Shown piece after piece: positions 25,368 to 34,460 of a stretch of DNA of 64,000 nucleotides. Source of the stretch: Pedococcus bigeumensis (GTDB lineage Bacteria > Actinomycetota > Actinomycetes > Actinomycetales > Dermatophilaceae); the NCBI RefSeq assembly GCF_006438965.1, contig NZ_RCZM01000003.1, forward strand, positions 574,440-638,439, in the 5' to 3' direction. The stretch's first letter is position 1; every line of letters begins with the position of its first letter. Under the pieces are notes generated by a model. It was not told the origin of the DNA. It ran no database searches and was given only the letters and a program-made list of their open reading frames with translations. Made by a program: the position numbers and the translations under genes.

Positions 25368-27485
25368 TCAGGTGGTCTGGGTCGTGGTGCCGGCGGCTGT
25401 CGCGCCCGTCGACGTCACCGGCTGGGTGAGGTCGTAGAACGTCGAACCGCCGATGGTGACCTGGGTGAAGTTGGCAGCCACCCATGCGGAGATCTGCGTG
25501 CCGGTCCCGCCCGCTCCACCACCGGGCCCGCCACCCATGCCGCCACCCCCTCCACCGGTCCCACTGGAGAAGAAGTAGTGGATGTCACCGTCGGCGACGT
25601 ACTGCTGGAACTGCGCCAGCGTGGGGCTGGGGTCGCTGCCGTTGAAGCCACCGATGGCCATGACGGGCAGCCCGGAACCGAGCTGCAGTCCGGCCGCGTT
25701 CTGCGAGCCGATTGCCGCCGCGACCCAGCGGTAGGAGTCCGCGTTGGCCGACAGCGCCGAGACCACCTCGGTGTTGGGTGTGGAGGCGTTGAGCAGACCG
25801 CCCATTCCGCCGCCGGTGCGGGTGCCCTGGGTGCCCTGGACGCCCTGGGTGCCCGCCGTGCCACCGGTGCCCTGCTGGGGAGGTGCGCCCATCGTGCCGC
25901 GGCCGCCACCCGGAATACCACCCCCTCCGAACCCACTGCCCGCCGTAGCCGGTCCCGCCGTGACGATCGACCCGGTGTGGGCCGTGCCGACGGTCTGGAC
26001 GCTGTAGGCCGCGGGGCCGGCCAGCGCCGACACGAGGGCTCCGGCGATCACCAGTGGCACGAAGCGCCGGTGCAGCTGGGTGATCGCGAGGAGCAGGAGG
26101 GCGCTCGCGAGCCCGAGTACCAGGACACCGATGCGCAGCCAGTTCTGCCAGTCGGTGCGCGACAGGAGGATGAACGACCAGGTCGCCGCGGCGGCCGTGG
26201 CGGCCGAGAGGGTGACCGAGCCGATCGCCTTGGCGCGGTGCTCCCACGCCTCTGCCGCACCCATGCCGACCAGCGCTGCGATGGCTGGCGCGAGGGCCAC
26301 GGTGTAGTACTCGTGGAAGATGCCGGCCATCAGCGAGAACGTCACCATCGTGACGAGCAGCCAACCGCCCCAGACGACGTATGCCGCGCGGCGGGCGTCC
26401 GTACGTGGCGCACGGCCGCGGAGGAACAGTCCGACGGCGAGCAGGATGAGGGCCGAGGGGATCAGCCATGAGATCTGCCCGCCGATCGAGGAGCTGAACA
26501 TCCGGCCGAGACCAGTGCTGCCCCAGCCGTTTCCACCGCCCACGGAGCCGGTCTCGTTGCCGCTGATGCGGCCGAGTCCGTTGTAGCCGAAGGTGACCGA
26601 GAGGAACGAGTTGTCCTGCGAGCCGCCGATGTAGGGCCGCATGCTGGCGGGGACGAGCTCGACGATGGCGACCCACCAGCCGGCGGAGAGCACCATGGCG
26701 GCCGTCCCGATGAGCGCGCCGGTGATGCGTCGGCGCAGCGTCGTGTCGGCGAAGAGCAGGTAGGCCAGCCCGAACGCCGGGACGACGAGGAGCACCTGGA
26801 GCGCCTTGGTGAGGAAGCCCAGCCCGATGAGGACTCCGACGATGGCGAACCACCTGGCCGAACCCTGCTCGATCGACTTCATCGTCGCCCAGGCGCCGAG
26901 GGCCATGAGCAGGACGAGCAGCGCGTCGGGGTTGTTGAAGCGGAACATCAGGACCGCCACCGGGGTCAGCGCCATCACGGCCCCGCCGATCAGCCCGGCC
27001 GCCGCGCCGAAGTGGCGCTTGACCGTCGCGTAGACCACGCCGACGGTGGCGACCCCCATCAGCACCTCGGGCATCAGGATGCTGAACGAGCTCAGCCCGA
27101 ACACCCGCACCGACAGGGCCATCGCCCACAGCGACGCCGGCGGCTTGTCGACGGTGATCGAGTTGCCGGCGTCTGAGGAGCCGAAGAAGAACGCCTTCCA
27201 GCTGTCGCTGCCGGCCTGCACCGCGGCGGAGTAGAACGAGTTCGCGTAGCCGCTCGAGGTGAGGTTGTAGAAGTAGAAGAGGGCCGTCGCGAGGAGCAGC
27301 CCGAGCAGTGCCGGACGAGCCCACGTCGGGTCGCCCTCCGGACCAAGCCACAGGCGCTGGAACCGGCTCGGCGTCGTCGGCGCAGCCGAGCCCGCCTGCA
27401 CTGGGATGGTGGTGGGCGGCACGCGGGTGGTGCCTGCCGCGCCGGTCGCTTCGAGCGTGTCGGGGTGGAGGGTCATCGTGTCCAT
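25368..27485 (-). CDS. GT39 (PMT/ArnT-like) glycosyltransferase, YkcB type
   Basis: About 705 aa from ATG 27485 (ATG 27476 also possible). The first ~460 residues hold ten or more membrane helices with the GT-C loop YNLTSSGYANSFYSAAVQAG and acidic VDKPP motif (TVDKPPASLWAM). A Gly/Gln/Thr-rich spacer follows (GGGGIPGGGRGTMG and others). The YkcA/B-related C-terminal domain contains SYRWVAAAIGSQNAAGLQL and LPVMAIGGFNGSDPSPTL, then a second poly-Gly stretch. It would transfer a sugar from a lipid carrier to an extracytoplasmic acceptor. It is upstream of and co-oriented with the GT2-GtrA gene. Confidence 0.88.
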   Translation of the reverse strand: MDTMTLHPDTLEATGAAGTTRVPPTTIPVQAGSAAPTTPSRFQRLWLGPEGDPTWARPALLGLLLATALFYFYNLTSSGYANSFYSAAVQAGSDSWKAFFFGSSDAGNSITVDKPPASLWAMALSVRVFGLSSFSILMPEVLMGVATVGVVYATVKRHFGAAAGLIGGAVMALTPVAVLMFRFNNPDALLVLLMALGAWATMKSIEQGSARWFAIVGVLIGLGFLTKALQVLLVVPAFGLAYLLFADTTLRRRITGALIGTAAMVLSAGWWVAIVELVPASMRPYIGGSQDNSFLSVTFGYNGLGRISGNETGSVGGGNGWGSTGLGRMFSSSIGGQISWLIPSALILLAVGLFLRGRAPRTDARRAAYVVWGGWLLVTMVTFSLMAGIFHEYYTVALAPAIAALVGMGAAEAWEHRAKAIGSVTLSAATAAAATWSFILLSRTDWQNWLRIGVLVLGLASALLLLAITQLHRRFVPLVIAGALVSALAGPAAYSVQTVGTAHTGSIVTAGPATAGSGFGGGGIPGGGRGTMGAPPQQGTGGTAGTQGVQGTQGTRTGGGMGGLLNASTPNTEVVSALSANADSYRWVAAAIGSQNAAGLQLGSGLPVMAIGGFNGSDPSPTLAQFQQYVADGDIHYFFSSGTGGGGGGMGGGPGGGAGGTGTQISAWVAANFTQVTIGGSTFYDLTQPVTSTGATAAGTTTQTT

Positions 27486-27555
27486 GGACCTACCGTCGGG
27501 GCGCGCCCTGTGCAGTCGCTGTGCCACTCCTGAGGCGCGGTGATGAGCGTGGCCC

Positions 27556-27567
27556 TACCGTGGGTCG
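27556..27567 (+). promoter_or_regulatory. TACCGT -10 placed for a leaderless transcript of the DinB gene
   Basis: TACCGT at 27556-27561 ends 6 bp before ATG 27568, so transcription should start at or next to the A of the start codon. No ribosome site is visible, as expected for a leaderless mRNA. Confidence 0.55.
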
Positions 27568-28125
27568 ATGGCTGACGTGCAGGTCGACGACCAGGGACGA
27601 CCCGAACCGCCCATGGCCGAGGGGGAGGCCGCGACCCTGCTGGGCTTCCTGGACTTCCAGCGGGCCACCCTCGACTGGAAGTGCCGCGGCCTCGACGACG
27701 ACCAGCTCCGGCACCGGCAGCCGCCCTCGACGAACAGCCTCGGTGGCCTGTTGCGCCACCTCGCCTCCGTCGAGGACTTCTGGTTCACCGAGGTCGTGGC
27801 CGGGGAGCCCGTGCCTGAGCCGTGGACCGAACCGATCCCCGGATCCGGTCACACGCGCGACTGGGGCTGGCCGGGAGCGGCGGACTTCACTGGTGACCAG
27901 CTGCGCGCCCTCTGGTCGGAACGGGTGGAGCACTCCCGCGCCGTCGTCGCCGGACAACTTGCTGCGGAGGGTCCTGGCGCCCTCGACCGAACGCACTCGG
28001 CCTGGGGAGGTCAGGGCTTCCCGTCCCTGCGATGGGTGCTGGTGCACATGGTGGAGGAGTACGCGCGGCACAACGGACACGCGGATGTGCTGCGCGAAGC
28101 CATCGACGGCGAGACCGGCGAGTGA
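27568..28125 (+). CDS. DinB-family (DUF664) putative thiol-dependent protein
   Basis: 185 aa four-helix-bundle DinB/DUF664 protein. Metal-binding histidines fit LLRHLASVEDFW and EEYARHNGHADVLRE, the typical DUF664 ending. Actinobacterial members are often mycothiol-dependent transferases; a substrate is not known. It appears leaderless and lies alone between the divergent GT39 gene and a convergent histidine kinase. Two more DinB-type proteins occur at 39.8-41.2 kb. Confidence 0.88.
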   Translation: MADVQVDDQGRPEPPMAEGEAATLLGFLDFQRATLDWKCRGLDDDQLRHRQPPSTNSLGGLLRHLASVEDFWFTEVVAGEPVPEPWTEPIPGSGHTRDWGWPGAADFTGDQLRALWSERVEHSRAVVAGQLAAEGPGALDRTHSAWGGQGFPSLRWVLVHMVEEYARHNGHADVLREAIDGETGE

Positions 28126-28152
28126 CTGCGGAGGGTATGCCGCGAGGTCGGG

Positions 28153-29616
28153 TCAGGCAGGCAGCAGGACAGTGAACGTCGTGTCGCCGGGGGTGGAGGA
28201 GAGCTCGACGTTGCCGCCGTGCGACTTGGCCACCGCGTCGACGATCGACAGACCGAGGCCCGTTGAGCCGGCCGCCCGGTTGCGTGAGTCGTCGCCGCGG
28301 GTGAACCGGTTGAACACGTTGCCCTGCAGCGACTTTGGTACGCCTGGCCCGTCATCGGAGACGCTCACCCTGATCCACTGACCGTCCGGCTTGACCGACG
28401 TCACCACCCGTGTGCCGGCGGGTGTGTGGGTACGCGCGTTGGCCAACAGGTTGGCGACGACCTGGTGCAGCCGGGCGTGGTCGCCCGTCACCTCGATAGG
28501 CTCGTCGGGGAGGTCGAGCTCCCAGCGGTGGTCGGGCGACGCCGCATAGGCGTCGCTCACGGCGTCCATCGCCAGCAGGGACAGGTCGACGGGTTCGCGG
28601 TCGAGGGGGCGACCCGCGTCGAGCCTGGCCAGCAGCAGGAGGTCCTCGACGAGGCCCTGCATCCGCAGCGCCTCGGACTCGACGCGCGACAGCGCGTGGG
28701 TGACCGAGGCGGGCACCGGCTCGCGCTCGCGACGGGACAGCTCGGCATACCCGCGGATGGAGGCCAGGGGCGTCCGCAGCTCGTGCGATGCGTCGGCGAC
28801 GAACTGACGCACCCGCTGCTCGCTCTCGTGCCGCGACTGGAGTGCTCCCTCGACGTTGTCGAGCATGTTGTTGAGGGCGAGACCGACCTGGCCGACCTCG
28901 GTGCGGGGGTCGGTGTCGGCGGGTGGGATGCGTTCGGCCAGGGCGACCGCCCCGGAGTCGAGCTTGAGGTTCGAGACCTGGGTGGCCATGTGGGCCACGC
29001 GCTGCAGCGGGGCGAGGTTGCGTCGCACGAGCCAGAGACCGCCCGCCGACACGATCACGAAACCAACGATGGTCCCGCCTGACACCAGCGTGATCATCGT
29101 GACCACGGTCTCGTTGATGCTGGCCACCGGCAGGCCGGTGATGACGGTGTCGCCGTCGACGGCCTGTCCCGCTGCGACCCGGTAGTCACCCAGGCCCGGC
29201 ACCTCCACGGTCTTCGGCGTCGAGACGATGCCGGCCGCGTTGAGCGCCTCGATCTGCGCGGTGGTGAGGGTGTCGGTGGTCCGGTCGTGATCGACCCGGC
29301 TCTGCGTCGCCACGCCGTTGCTGAGCCGCAGGAACAGCGACTCGCCGCCAACGCCGGGTGGCCCACCCGGACCGTCCCCGGTGCCGTTGCCTGGTCGTCC
29401 CCGGTCAGGGCCGCCGGCCCGGACGAGGCTGGCGGTGACGCCGTCGTCGAGCTGACGCACGAGGCTCTGGTGCAACAGCAGGACCGTCAAGGCTCCCGAC
29501 GCCAGGGTGACGACGAGGAACAGCCCGACCACCGTCGCCACGAGCTTCGAGCTGAGCGACCAGGTGGCGGGGTTGAGGTGCGACCGAGCGGAACCAACCA
29601 CGGCGGCGGGGCTCAT
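28153..29616 (-). CDS. Sensor histidine kinase
   Basis: 487 aa. Two transmembrane helices (~24-48 and ~172-197) enclose an extracytoplasmic sensor with a Gly/Pro-rich segment. A HAMP domain follows, then HisKA with His278 in ADASHELRTP and a HATPase with NARTHTPAG, VSDDGPGVP and STGLGLSIVDAV. Its ATG overlaps the response regulator stop by 4 bp (ATGA). The pair sits beside the GT39/GT2 genes and may control surface glycosylation; that link is inference. Confidence 0.95.
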   Translation of the reverse strand: MSPAAVVGSARSHLNPATWSLSSKLVATVVGLFLVVTLASGALTVLLLHQSLVRQLDDGVTASLVRAGGPDRGRPGNGTGDGPGGPPGVGGESLFLRLSNGVATQSRVDHDRTTDTLTTAQIEALNAAGIVSTPKTVEVPGLGDYRVAAGQAVDGDTVITGLPVASINETVVTMITLVSGGTIVGFVIVSAGGLWLVRRNLAPLQRVAHMATQVSNLKLDSGAVALAERIPPADTDPRTEVGQVGLALNNMLDNVEGALQSRHESEQRVRQFVADASHELRTPLASIRGYAELSRREREPVPASVTHALSRVESEALRMQGLVEDLLLLARLDAGRPLDREPVDLSLLAMDAVSDAYAASPDHRWELDLPDEPIEVTGDHARLHQVVANLLANARTHTPAGTRVVTSVKPDGQWIRVSVSDDGPGVPKSLQGNVFNRFTRGDDSRNRAAGSTGLGLSIVDAVAKSHGGNVELSSTPGDTTFTVLLPA

Positions 29617-30347
29617 GTGGCGGGCTTGAGGACGTATCCGACGCCGCGCATGGTGTGGATCATCGGCTCGCGACCGGCGTCGACCTTCTTGCGCAGGTAG
29701 GAGATGTAGAGCTCGACGACGTTGGCCTGGCCGCCGAAGTCGTAGTTCCAGACACGGTCCAGGATCTGGGCCTTGGACAGCACCCGCTTGGGGTTGCGCA
29801 TGAGGTACCTCAACAGCTCGAACTCCGTTGCGGTGAGGTTGATCTGGTCCCCACCGCGCATCACCTCGTGGCTGTCCTCGTCCATCGTGAGGTCGCCGAC
29901 GGAGAGCACCGAGGCGGACTCGTCGGTCACGATGGCCGTGCGACGCATCAGCGCGCGCAGCCGGGCGACGACCTCCTCGAGGCTGAACGGCTTGGTGACG
30001 TAGTCGTCGCCGCCGGCGGTCAGCCCGGCCACCCGGTCCTCTACGGCGTCCTTGGCCGTCAGGAACAGGACCGGCACGTTGGGGTTGTCGCCGCGCATCC
30101 GGCGCAGCACCTCGAGGCCGTCGAAGTCAGGCAGCATCATGTCGAGGGCCACGGCGTCGGGCTGGAACTCGCGGGCCGCCCGGACTGCCGCCACACCCGT
30201 GGCTGCGGTGCGGACCTCCCAGCCCTCGTACCGCAGCGCCATGCTCAGCAGCTCGGTCAGGTTGTTCTCGTCGTCCACGACCAGGACGCGGACGGGCGTG
30301 CCGTCGAGGCGCTGGAGCTTGGCGGAGGCGGACTGCTGCGTGTTCAT
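29613..30347 (-). CDS. OmpR-family response regulator
   Basis: 244 aa from ATG 30347. The receiver domain has VLVVDDE, phospho-Asp69 in ALDMMLPD, and the Lys of VTKPF. The winged helix ends in LRKKVDAG and IHTMRGVGYVLKP. It overlaps the kinase by 4 bp. The family resembles mycobacterial TrcR/MprA. A Gly/Gln-rich membrane protein gene diverges from it 172 bp away and is a candidate target. Confidence 0.95.
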   Translation of the reverse strand: MNTQQSASAKLQRLDGTPVRVLVVDDENNLTELLSMALRYEGWEVRTAATGVAAVRAAREFQPDAVALDMMLPDFDGLEVLRRMRGDNPNVPVLFLTAKDAVEDRVAGLTAGGDDYVTKPFSLEEVVARLRALMRRTAIVTDESASVLSVGDLTMDEDSHEVMRGGDQINLTATEFELLRYLMRNPKRVLSKAQILDRVWNYDFGGQANVVELYISYLRKKVDAGREPMIHTMRGVGYVLKPAT

Positions 30348-30519
30348 GGCTCTAGGAAACACCGGAACCATGTGCGACGCCCCCGTAACTCCTGTGCGAA
30401 TCCTGTGAGCCCTCTGTGCCGAACGCTCAGTCGGTCGACACCCCGCGCACAGGATCGCCACAGCCGCCCAGCCGAGTCTCGGAGTCGACCACCTCACCCA
30501 TCGACGTTCGGAGACCCCG

Positions 30520-30996
30520 ATGACGACGACCCCACGCACCGAAGACACCGCCCAGCTCCCGTGGGCGCAGACCGAGACGCTGCCGACCACGACCATCCCG
30601 TATGCCGCGGGGCCGGCCTCGCCTCCTGCCTCACCTCCCAGCACGTCGCCGGCGCGCGACGAGGCGGAGTCCGCCCTCGCGGGCTCTGCGCCGACGACGG
30701 CGCCGGCACTCAACCCGCCCACGTGGACCGGTCGCAAGACGGCCATTGCCGCCGCCCTCGCAATCGGCATCTCCTCGATGGGAGCGGTGGCCGCGGCTGC
30801 TGCCCTCCCCGTCGGCACCTCTGTGGGTGGCGGCCAGGTCCAGCAGGGTGGTTTCGGCCGGGGCGGTCAGCTGCCAGGTGGTGGAACGGGTCCGCAGGGT
30901 GGCTTCGGCCGGCAGGGAGGGACCGTGCAGCAGGGCCAGGGTGGTCCCGGAGCTCTCCAGCAGGCGCCGGCCGACCCGAATGCGAGCACGCCATGA
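30520..30996 (+). CDS. Single-pass membrane protein with Gly/Gln-rich tail
   Basis: 158 aa. A Pro/Thr/Ser-rich cytoplasmic part is followed by one hydrophobic segment (TAIAAALAIGISSMGAVAAAAAL, ~85-107) and a tail of GGFGRGGQ, GGGTGPQGGFGRQGG and QQGQGGPG repeats. The same composition appears in the linker of the nearby GT39 protein. It is divergent from the response regulator. No function is recognised. Confidence 0.65.
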   Translation: MTTTPRTEDTAQLPWAQTETLPTTTIPYAAGPASPPASPPSTSPARDEAESALAGSAPTTAPALNPPTWTGRKTAIAAALAIGISSMGAVAAAAALPVGTSVGGGQVQQGGFGRGGQLPGGGTGPQGGFGRQGGTVQQGQGGPGALQQAPADPNASTP

Positions 30997-31181
30997 TCCA
31001 CCTCGCGCTGATCCGTCGTCCGGGCGCCGCACGAGGCGCGGCGCGGGCGAGAGCCCGCCACGCGGCATACCTCGATGAGTCGGAAGCGTTGCGGCGGAAG
31101 GACTTCAGTGCGGTGCCGGTGTGCGGCTCCGTGCGACCGCTGGCGTCGCAACGTGCCAAGGCCGTGGCGAAGGGCGACTAG
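30993..31181 (+). CDS. Possible small basic protein overlapping the previous gene
   Basis: 62 aa, ATG 30993 overlapping the previous stop as ATGA, which suggests translational coupling. The product is Arg/Ala-rich with a C-terminal PLASQRAKAVAKGD. It fills the gap to the convergent LacI gene and overlaps its end by 4 bp. Composition alone does not prove it is translated. Confidence 0.4.
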   Translation: MIHLALIRRPGAARGAARARARHAAYLDESEALRRKDFSAVPVCGSVRPLASQRAKAVAKGD

Positions 31182-32221
31182 GGGCGGATCTCGCCTGAGC
31201 CGCGTTCGACGAGCTCTGGGGCCAGCACCACGTGGCGTGGCGGTGAGGTGTCACCGTCGATCCGCGCGAAGAGTCGCTGCGCGACCTCGGCCCCGATCGC
31301 TCCCACGTTCTGTCGGATGACGGTCAAGGGCGGGTCGACGATGTCGGCCAACGGAAAGTCGTCAAAGCCGACCAGGGCGATCTGACCGGCCTTTCCGAGC
31401 CGATGCAGGGCGCGAATCGCGCCGACTGCCAACGAGTTTCGTGCGGCAAAAATCGCAGTCGGGGGCTCATCGCTGGCGAGCAGCCTGGAAACGGCGGCCT
31501 CGGCATCCTCGGGTGAACGCAGCGACGTGATGACCCTCGAGGGATCGAGAGGGATGTGCCTCGCGCGCATGGCGGCCTCGAACCCCTCGAGCCTGTTCCG
31601 CGCCGTCTGGATCGTCGGCAGGTCGCCCAGGAACGCGATCCGTCGGTGTCCGTGAGCGACCAGGTGGTAGACCGCGAGCCGCGAGCCACGAGCGTTGTCG
31701 ATGGTGACCGAGTCGGTGTCGACACCGTTGGGCCGACGGTCCACGAACACGATGGGCAGGCCGCTGCGCAGGTCGTCAGCGAGGTAGTCGTGGCGCTCGG
31801 TGGCGGGCATGAGGAGCAGGCCGTCGACCCGTCGGCGCACGAGTCCCTCAACCAGCGCCCGCTCGCGCTCGGGCTCCTCATCGAGACTGGCCGCGACGAT
31901 GACCACGTCGCGATCCCGGGCGGCGTCCTCAAGACTGCGCAGCAGGCTGGACGAGAACGAGTTGCTGATGTCCTGCAGCAGCGCGCCGACCATGGCCGTC
32001 TTGCCGTGGCCTCGGCGCAGGTTGCTCGCGGCGAGGTTGTGCCGGTAGTCGAGCTGGGCGACCGCCCGCTCGACCCTCGTGACGACATCGGCGGAGACGC
32101 CCGACTCGCGGTTGACGACGCGCGACACCGTCTTGAGGCTGACGCCCGCGAGAGCGGCCACCTCCCGCATGGTGGCGCGGGGGCGACGCGCATCCCCGTT
32201 TGACAACGATGTCACGATCAC
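31178..32221 (-). CDS. LacI-family transcriptional repressor of the sugar ABC operon
   Basis: About 347 aa from GTG 32221 (GTG 32215 is an alternative). The N-terminal helix-turn-helix reads ATMREVAALAGVSLKTVSRVVN, with the hinge helix LAASNLRRG. The ligand-binding domain has MVGALLQDISNSF, IVFVDRRPNG, TIDNARGS, RIAFLGDLP and ALVGFDDFPLADIVDPPLTVI. It is divergent from the SBP-permease-ATPase operon, and two matching palindromes lie in and beside the shared promoter, one overlapping its own start region. It should sense the transported sugar or a derivative. Confidence 0.93.
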   Translation of the reverse strand: MIVTSLSNGDARRPRATMREVAALAGVSLKTVSRVVNRESGVSADVVTRVERAVAQLDYRHNLAASNLRRGHGKTAMVGALLQDISNSFSSSLLRSLEDAARDRDVVIVAASLDEEPERERALVEGLVRRRVDGLLLMPATERHDYLADDLRSGLPIVFVDRRPNGVDTDSVTIDNARGSRLAVYHLVAHGHRRIAFLGDLPTIQTARNRLEGFEAAMRARHIPLDPSRVITSLRSPEDAEAAVSRLLASDEPPTAIFAARNSLAVGAIRALHRLGKAGQIALVGFDDFPLADIVDPPLTVIRQNVGAIGAEVAQRLFARIDGDTSPPRHVVLAPELVERGSGEIRP

Positions 32222-32292
32222 GTGTGCAGTTCTACAGGAACCGTTGACAAAAGCACAAGGGAGGACTAGAAACGCTCGTGACAACGTTGTCA
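32201..32292 (+). promoter_or_regulatory. Sugar-operon promoter with two LacI-type operators
   Basis: TTGACA (32244-32249), a 17-bp spacer and TAGAAA (32267-32272) form a strong promoter with the start near 32279. A perfect 14-bp palindrome TGACAACGTTGTCA covers 32279-32292, the transcription start. A second copy with one mismatch, TGACAACGATGTCA, is at 32201-32214 over the repressor's own start. Centre spacing is 78 bp, so looping is possible. CG-centred palindromes are the LacI-family rule. Confidence 0.85.
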
Positions 32293-32325
32293 GCGGCGAT
32301 GGCGCCGCATGAGATGGGAGCCCCC

Positions 32326-33435
32326 ATGCGTCACAACACCCTGCAGACCCCAGCCTTCCGCCGCACCCTCGCGGTCACCCTCGCTGCATCCACTGCCCTC
32401 GCCCTCGGCGCGTGCAACCGGGGCAGCTCGTCCGACGGCGCCAGTGGCGCTGGCGGTGGTGCCAAGGTGGGCGTCACGCTCATCACGAAGGACTCCACCA
32501 ACCCGTTCTTTGTCGCCATGCAGAAGGGCGCCAAGGCCGACGCCGGCAAGAACAACGTCAAGCTGACGGTCGCCTCCGGCAAGCAGGAGGGCGACGACCA
32601 GGGCCAGATCACGGCCATCGAGGACGCGATCGCCCGCGGCGACAAGGGCATCCTCATCACCCCGATGAGCGACGGCGTCAACTCCGCCATCAAGAAGGCT
32701 CGCGATGCCAAGCTCTTCGTGATCGCCCTCGACACCCCGCCCGACCCGGCCGACACGGTCGACATCACCTTCGCGACCAACAACCGCAACGCCGGCAAGC
32801 TGGACGGCCAGTGGGCTGCCGCCCAGCTCGACGGCAAGCCTGCCGTCATCGCCCTGCTCGACCTCTTCAGCGACAAGATCGTCTCGGTCGACTACAACCG
32901 TGACCAGGGCTTCCTCGAGGGCATGGGCATCGACGTGGCTGACGGGAAGAAGAACGGCGACGAGGCCAAGACCGGCAAGTACACCGGTGGCAAGGGTGGC
33001 GACTACACGATCGTCTGCAACGAGGCCGGTCAGGGCGCCGAGGACGGCGGCCGCACCGCGATGGAGAAGTGCCTCGCGAAGAACCCCAACATCAACTTGG
33101 TCTACACGATCAACGAGCCCACCGCCGTCGGTGCCAACGCCGCCCTCAAGGCCGCAAACAAGACGGCCCTCATCGTCTCGGTCGACGGTGGCTGCGCCGG
33201 CGTCGGCAGCGTCAAGAGCGGCGTCATCGGTGCCACCGCCCAGCAGTACCCGCTGAAGATGGCCACCCTCGGCATGGAGGCGATCGCCAAGATCGCCCGC
33301 GGTGGCGAGAAGCCCCAGGTCACTTCGGGTCTGGACTTCTTCGACACCGGCGTCGCGCTCGTCACCGACAAGAAGGCCGACGGCGTCGACAGCATCTCGT
33401 CCGACGACGGCGCCAAGATCTGCTGGGGCAACTGA
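32326..33435 (+). CDS. Sugar ABC transporter substrate-binding lipoprotein (RbsB/FrcB type)
   Basis: 369 aa from ATG 32326 with GGGAG 5 bp upstream. A signal peptide ends at the lipobox LALGAC (Cys ~31), so it is a surface lipoprotein. Periplasmic-binding-protein type I features include VGVTLITKDSTNPFFVAMQKGA, ILITPMSDGVN and IVSVDGGCAGVGSVKSG. Hydrophobic and aromatic residues fit a ribose/fructose-type pocket. It is first in an operon with a permease, an ATPase and a universal stress protein. Confidence 0.93.
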   Translation: MRHNTLQTPAFRRTLAVTLAASTALALGACNRGSSSDGASGAGGGAKVGVTLITKDSTNPFFVAMQKGAKADAGKNNVKLTVASGKQEGDDQGQITAIEDAIARGDKGILITPMSDGVNSAIKKARDAKLFVIALDTPPDPADTVDITFATNNRNAGKLDGQWAAAQLDGKPAVIALLDLFSDKIVSVDYNRDQGFLEGMGIDVADGKKNGDEAKTGKYTGGKGGDYTIVCNEAGQGAEDGGRTAMEKCLAKNPNINLVYTINEPTAVGANAALKAANKTALIVSVDGGCAGVGSVKSGVIGATAQQYPLKMATLGMEAIAKIARGGEKPQVTSGLDFFDTGVALVTDKKADGVDSISSDDGAKICWGN

Positions 33436-33437
33436 CC

Positions 33438-34460
33438 ATGAGCACCGAGGTCACCTCTGCTGCTGCCGAGTTCGCTCGGCGGCAGCAGTCCCCCCTCCAG
33501 CGTGTGCAGCACCAGCTGCACGGTAGGCCGTGGTTGAGCCCGCTCTTCCTGCTCCTCGTCGCGTTCGTCGCGTTCTTCATCGGGTCGGCGACGTTCCTCA
33601 CCGCCAGCTCGATGGGCATCCTGCTCCAGCAGACTGCGGTGGTCGCAGCACTTGCGGTGGGGCAGACGATCGTCATCCTCACCGCGGGTATCGACCTCTC
33701 GGTCGGCGCGGTCATGGTGCTCTCGATGATGGTGATGGCCACCCTGGCCAAGGACGGTGGCATGCCCGGCATCCTCGCCCTGGCCGTGGGGGTCCTGCTC
33801 GCCACGGCTGCGGGGGCCCTCAACGGCCTCCTCGTGACCCGGATCAACCTGCCGCCGTTCATCGTCACCCTGGGAACCCTGAGCGTCTTCACGGCCATCG
33901 CCCTGCTTTACTCCGGTGGTGAGAGCATCCAAGCGGACCACCTGCCGAGGCTGCTCAACTTCCTCGGTGAGGGATTCGGCATCGGTGATTTCCGGCTGAC
34001 GTGGGGCATCATCGTGGTGATCCTCATCTACGCGGTGATGGGCTTCGTCCTGTCACAGACCGCGTGGGGTCGCTACGTGTATGCCGTCGGTGACGACCCC
34101 GAGTCGGCGCGCCTCTCGGGCGTGCCGAGCAAGCGGATCCTGTTGGCGGTCTACACCGTCGCGGGCCTGATCTACGGCATCGCAGCGTGGATCCTCATCG
34201 GGCGGGCCGGTGCGGCGACTCCCAACGCCTTCCCGGACGCCAACCTGGCCAGCATCACGGCCGTCGTGATCGGCGGCACGAGCCTGTTCGGGGGCCGAGG
34301 TCGCCTGGTCGGGACGCTGATCGGTGCGCTCATCGTGCAGACGCTCCAGTTCGGGCTCTCCCAGATGGGCGTCGACCAGCAGTGGCGCGTGCTGGCCACC
34401 GGCATTCTCGTCATCGTCGCGGTCGCCGTCGACCAGTGGATCAGGAAGGTGAAGGCATGA
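33438..34460 (+). CDS. Sugar ABC transporter permease (RbsC/FrcC type)
   Basis: 340 aa, ATG two bases after the binding-protein stop. Eight to ten membrane helices are visible. The family signature AGIDLSVGAVMVLSMM is near residue 75-90, and the coupling region WGRYVYAVGDDPESARLSGV near 205-225. The repeated GGTSLFGGRGRLVGTLIGAL near the end is typical. It overlaps the ATPase gene by 4 bp. Confidence 0.95.
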   Translation: MSTEVTSAAAEFARRQQSPLQRVQHQLHGRPWLSPLFLLLVAFVAFFIGSATFLTASSMGILLQQTAVVAALAVGQTIVILTAGIDLSVGAVMVLSMMVMATLAKDGGMPGILALAVGVLLATAAGALNGLLVTRINLPPFIVTLGTLSVFTAIALLYSGGESIQADHLPRLLNFLGEGFGIGDFRLTWGIIVVILIYAVMGFVLSQTAWGRYVYAVGDDPESARLSGVPSKRILLAVYTVAGLIYGIAAWILIGRAGAATPNAFPDANLASITAVVIGGTSLFGGRGRLVGTLIGALIVQTLQFGLSQMGVDQQWRVLATGILVIVAVAVDQWIRKVKA

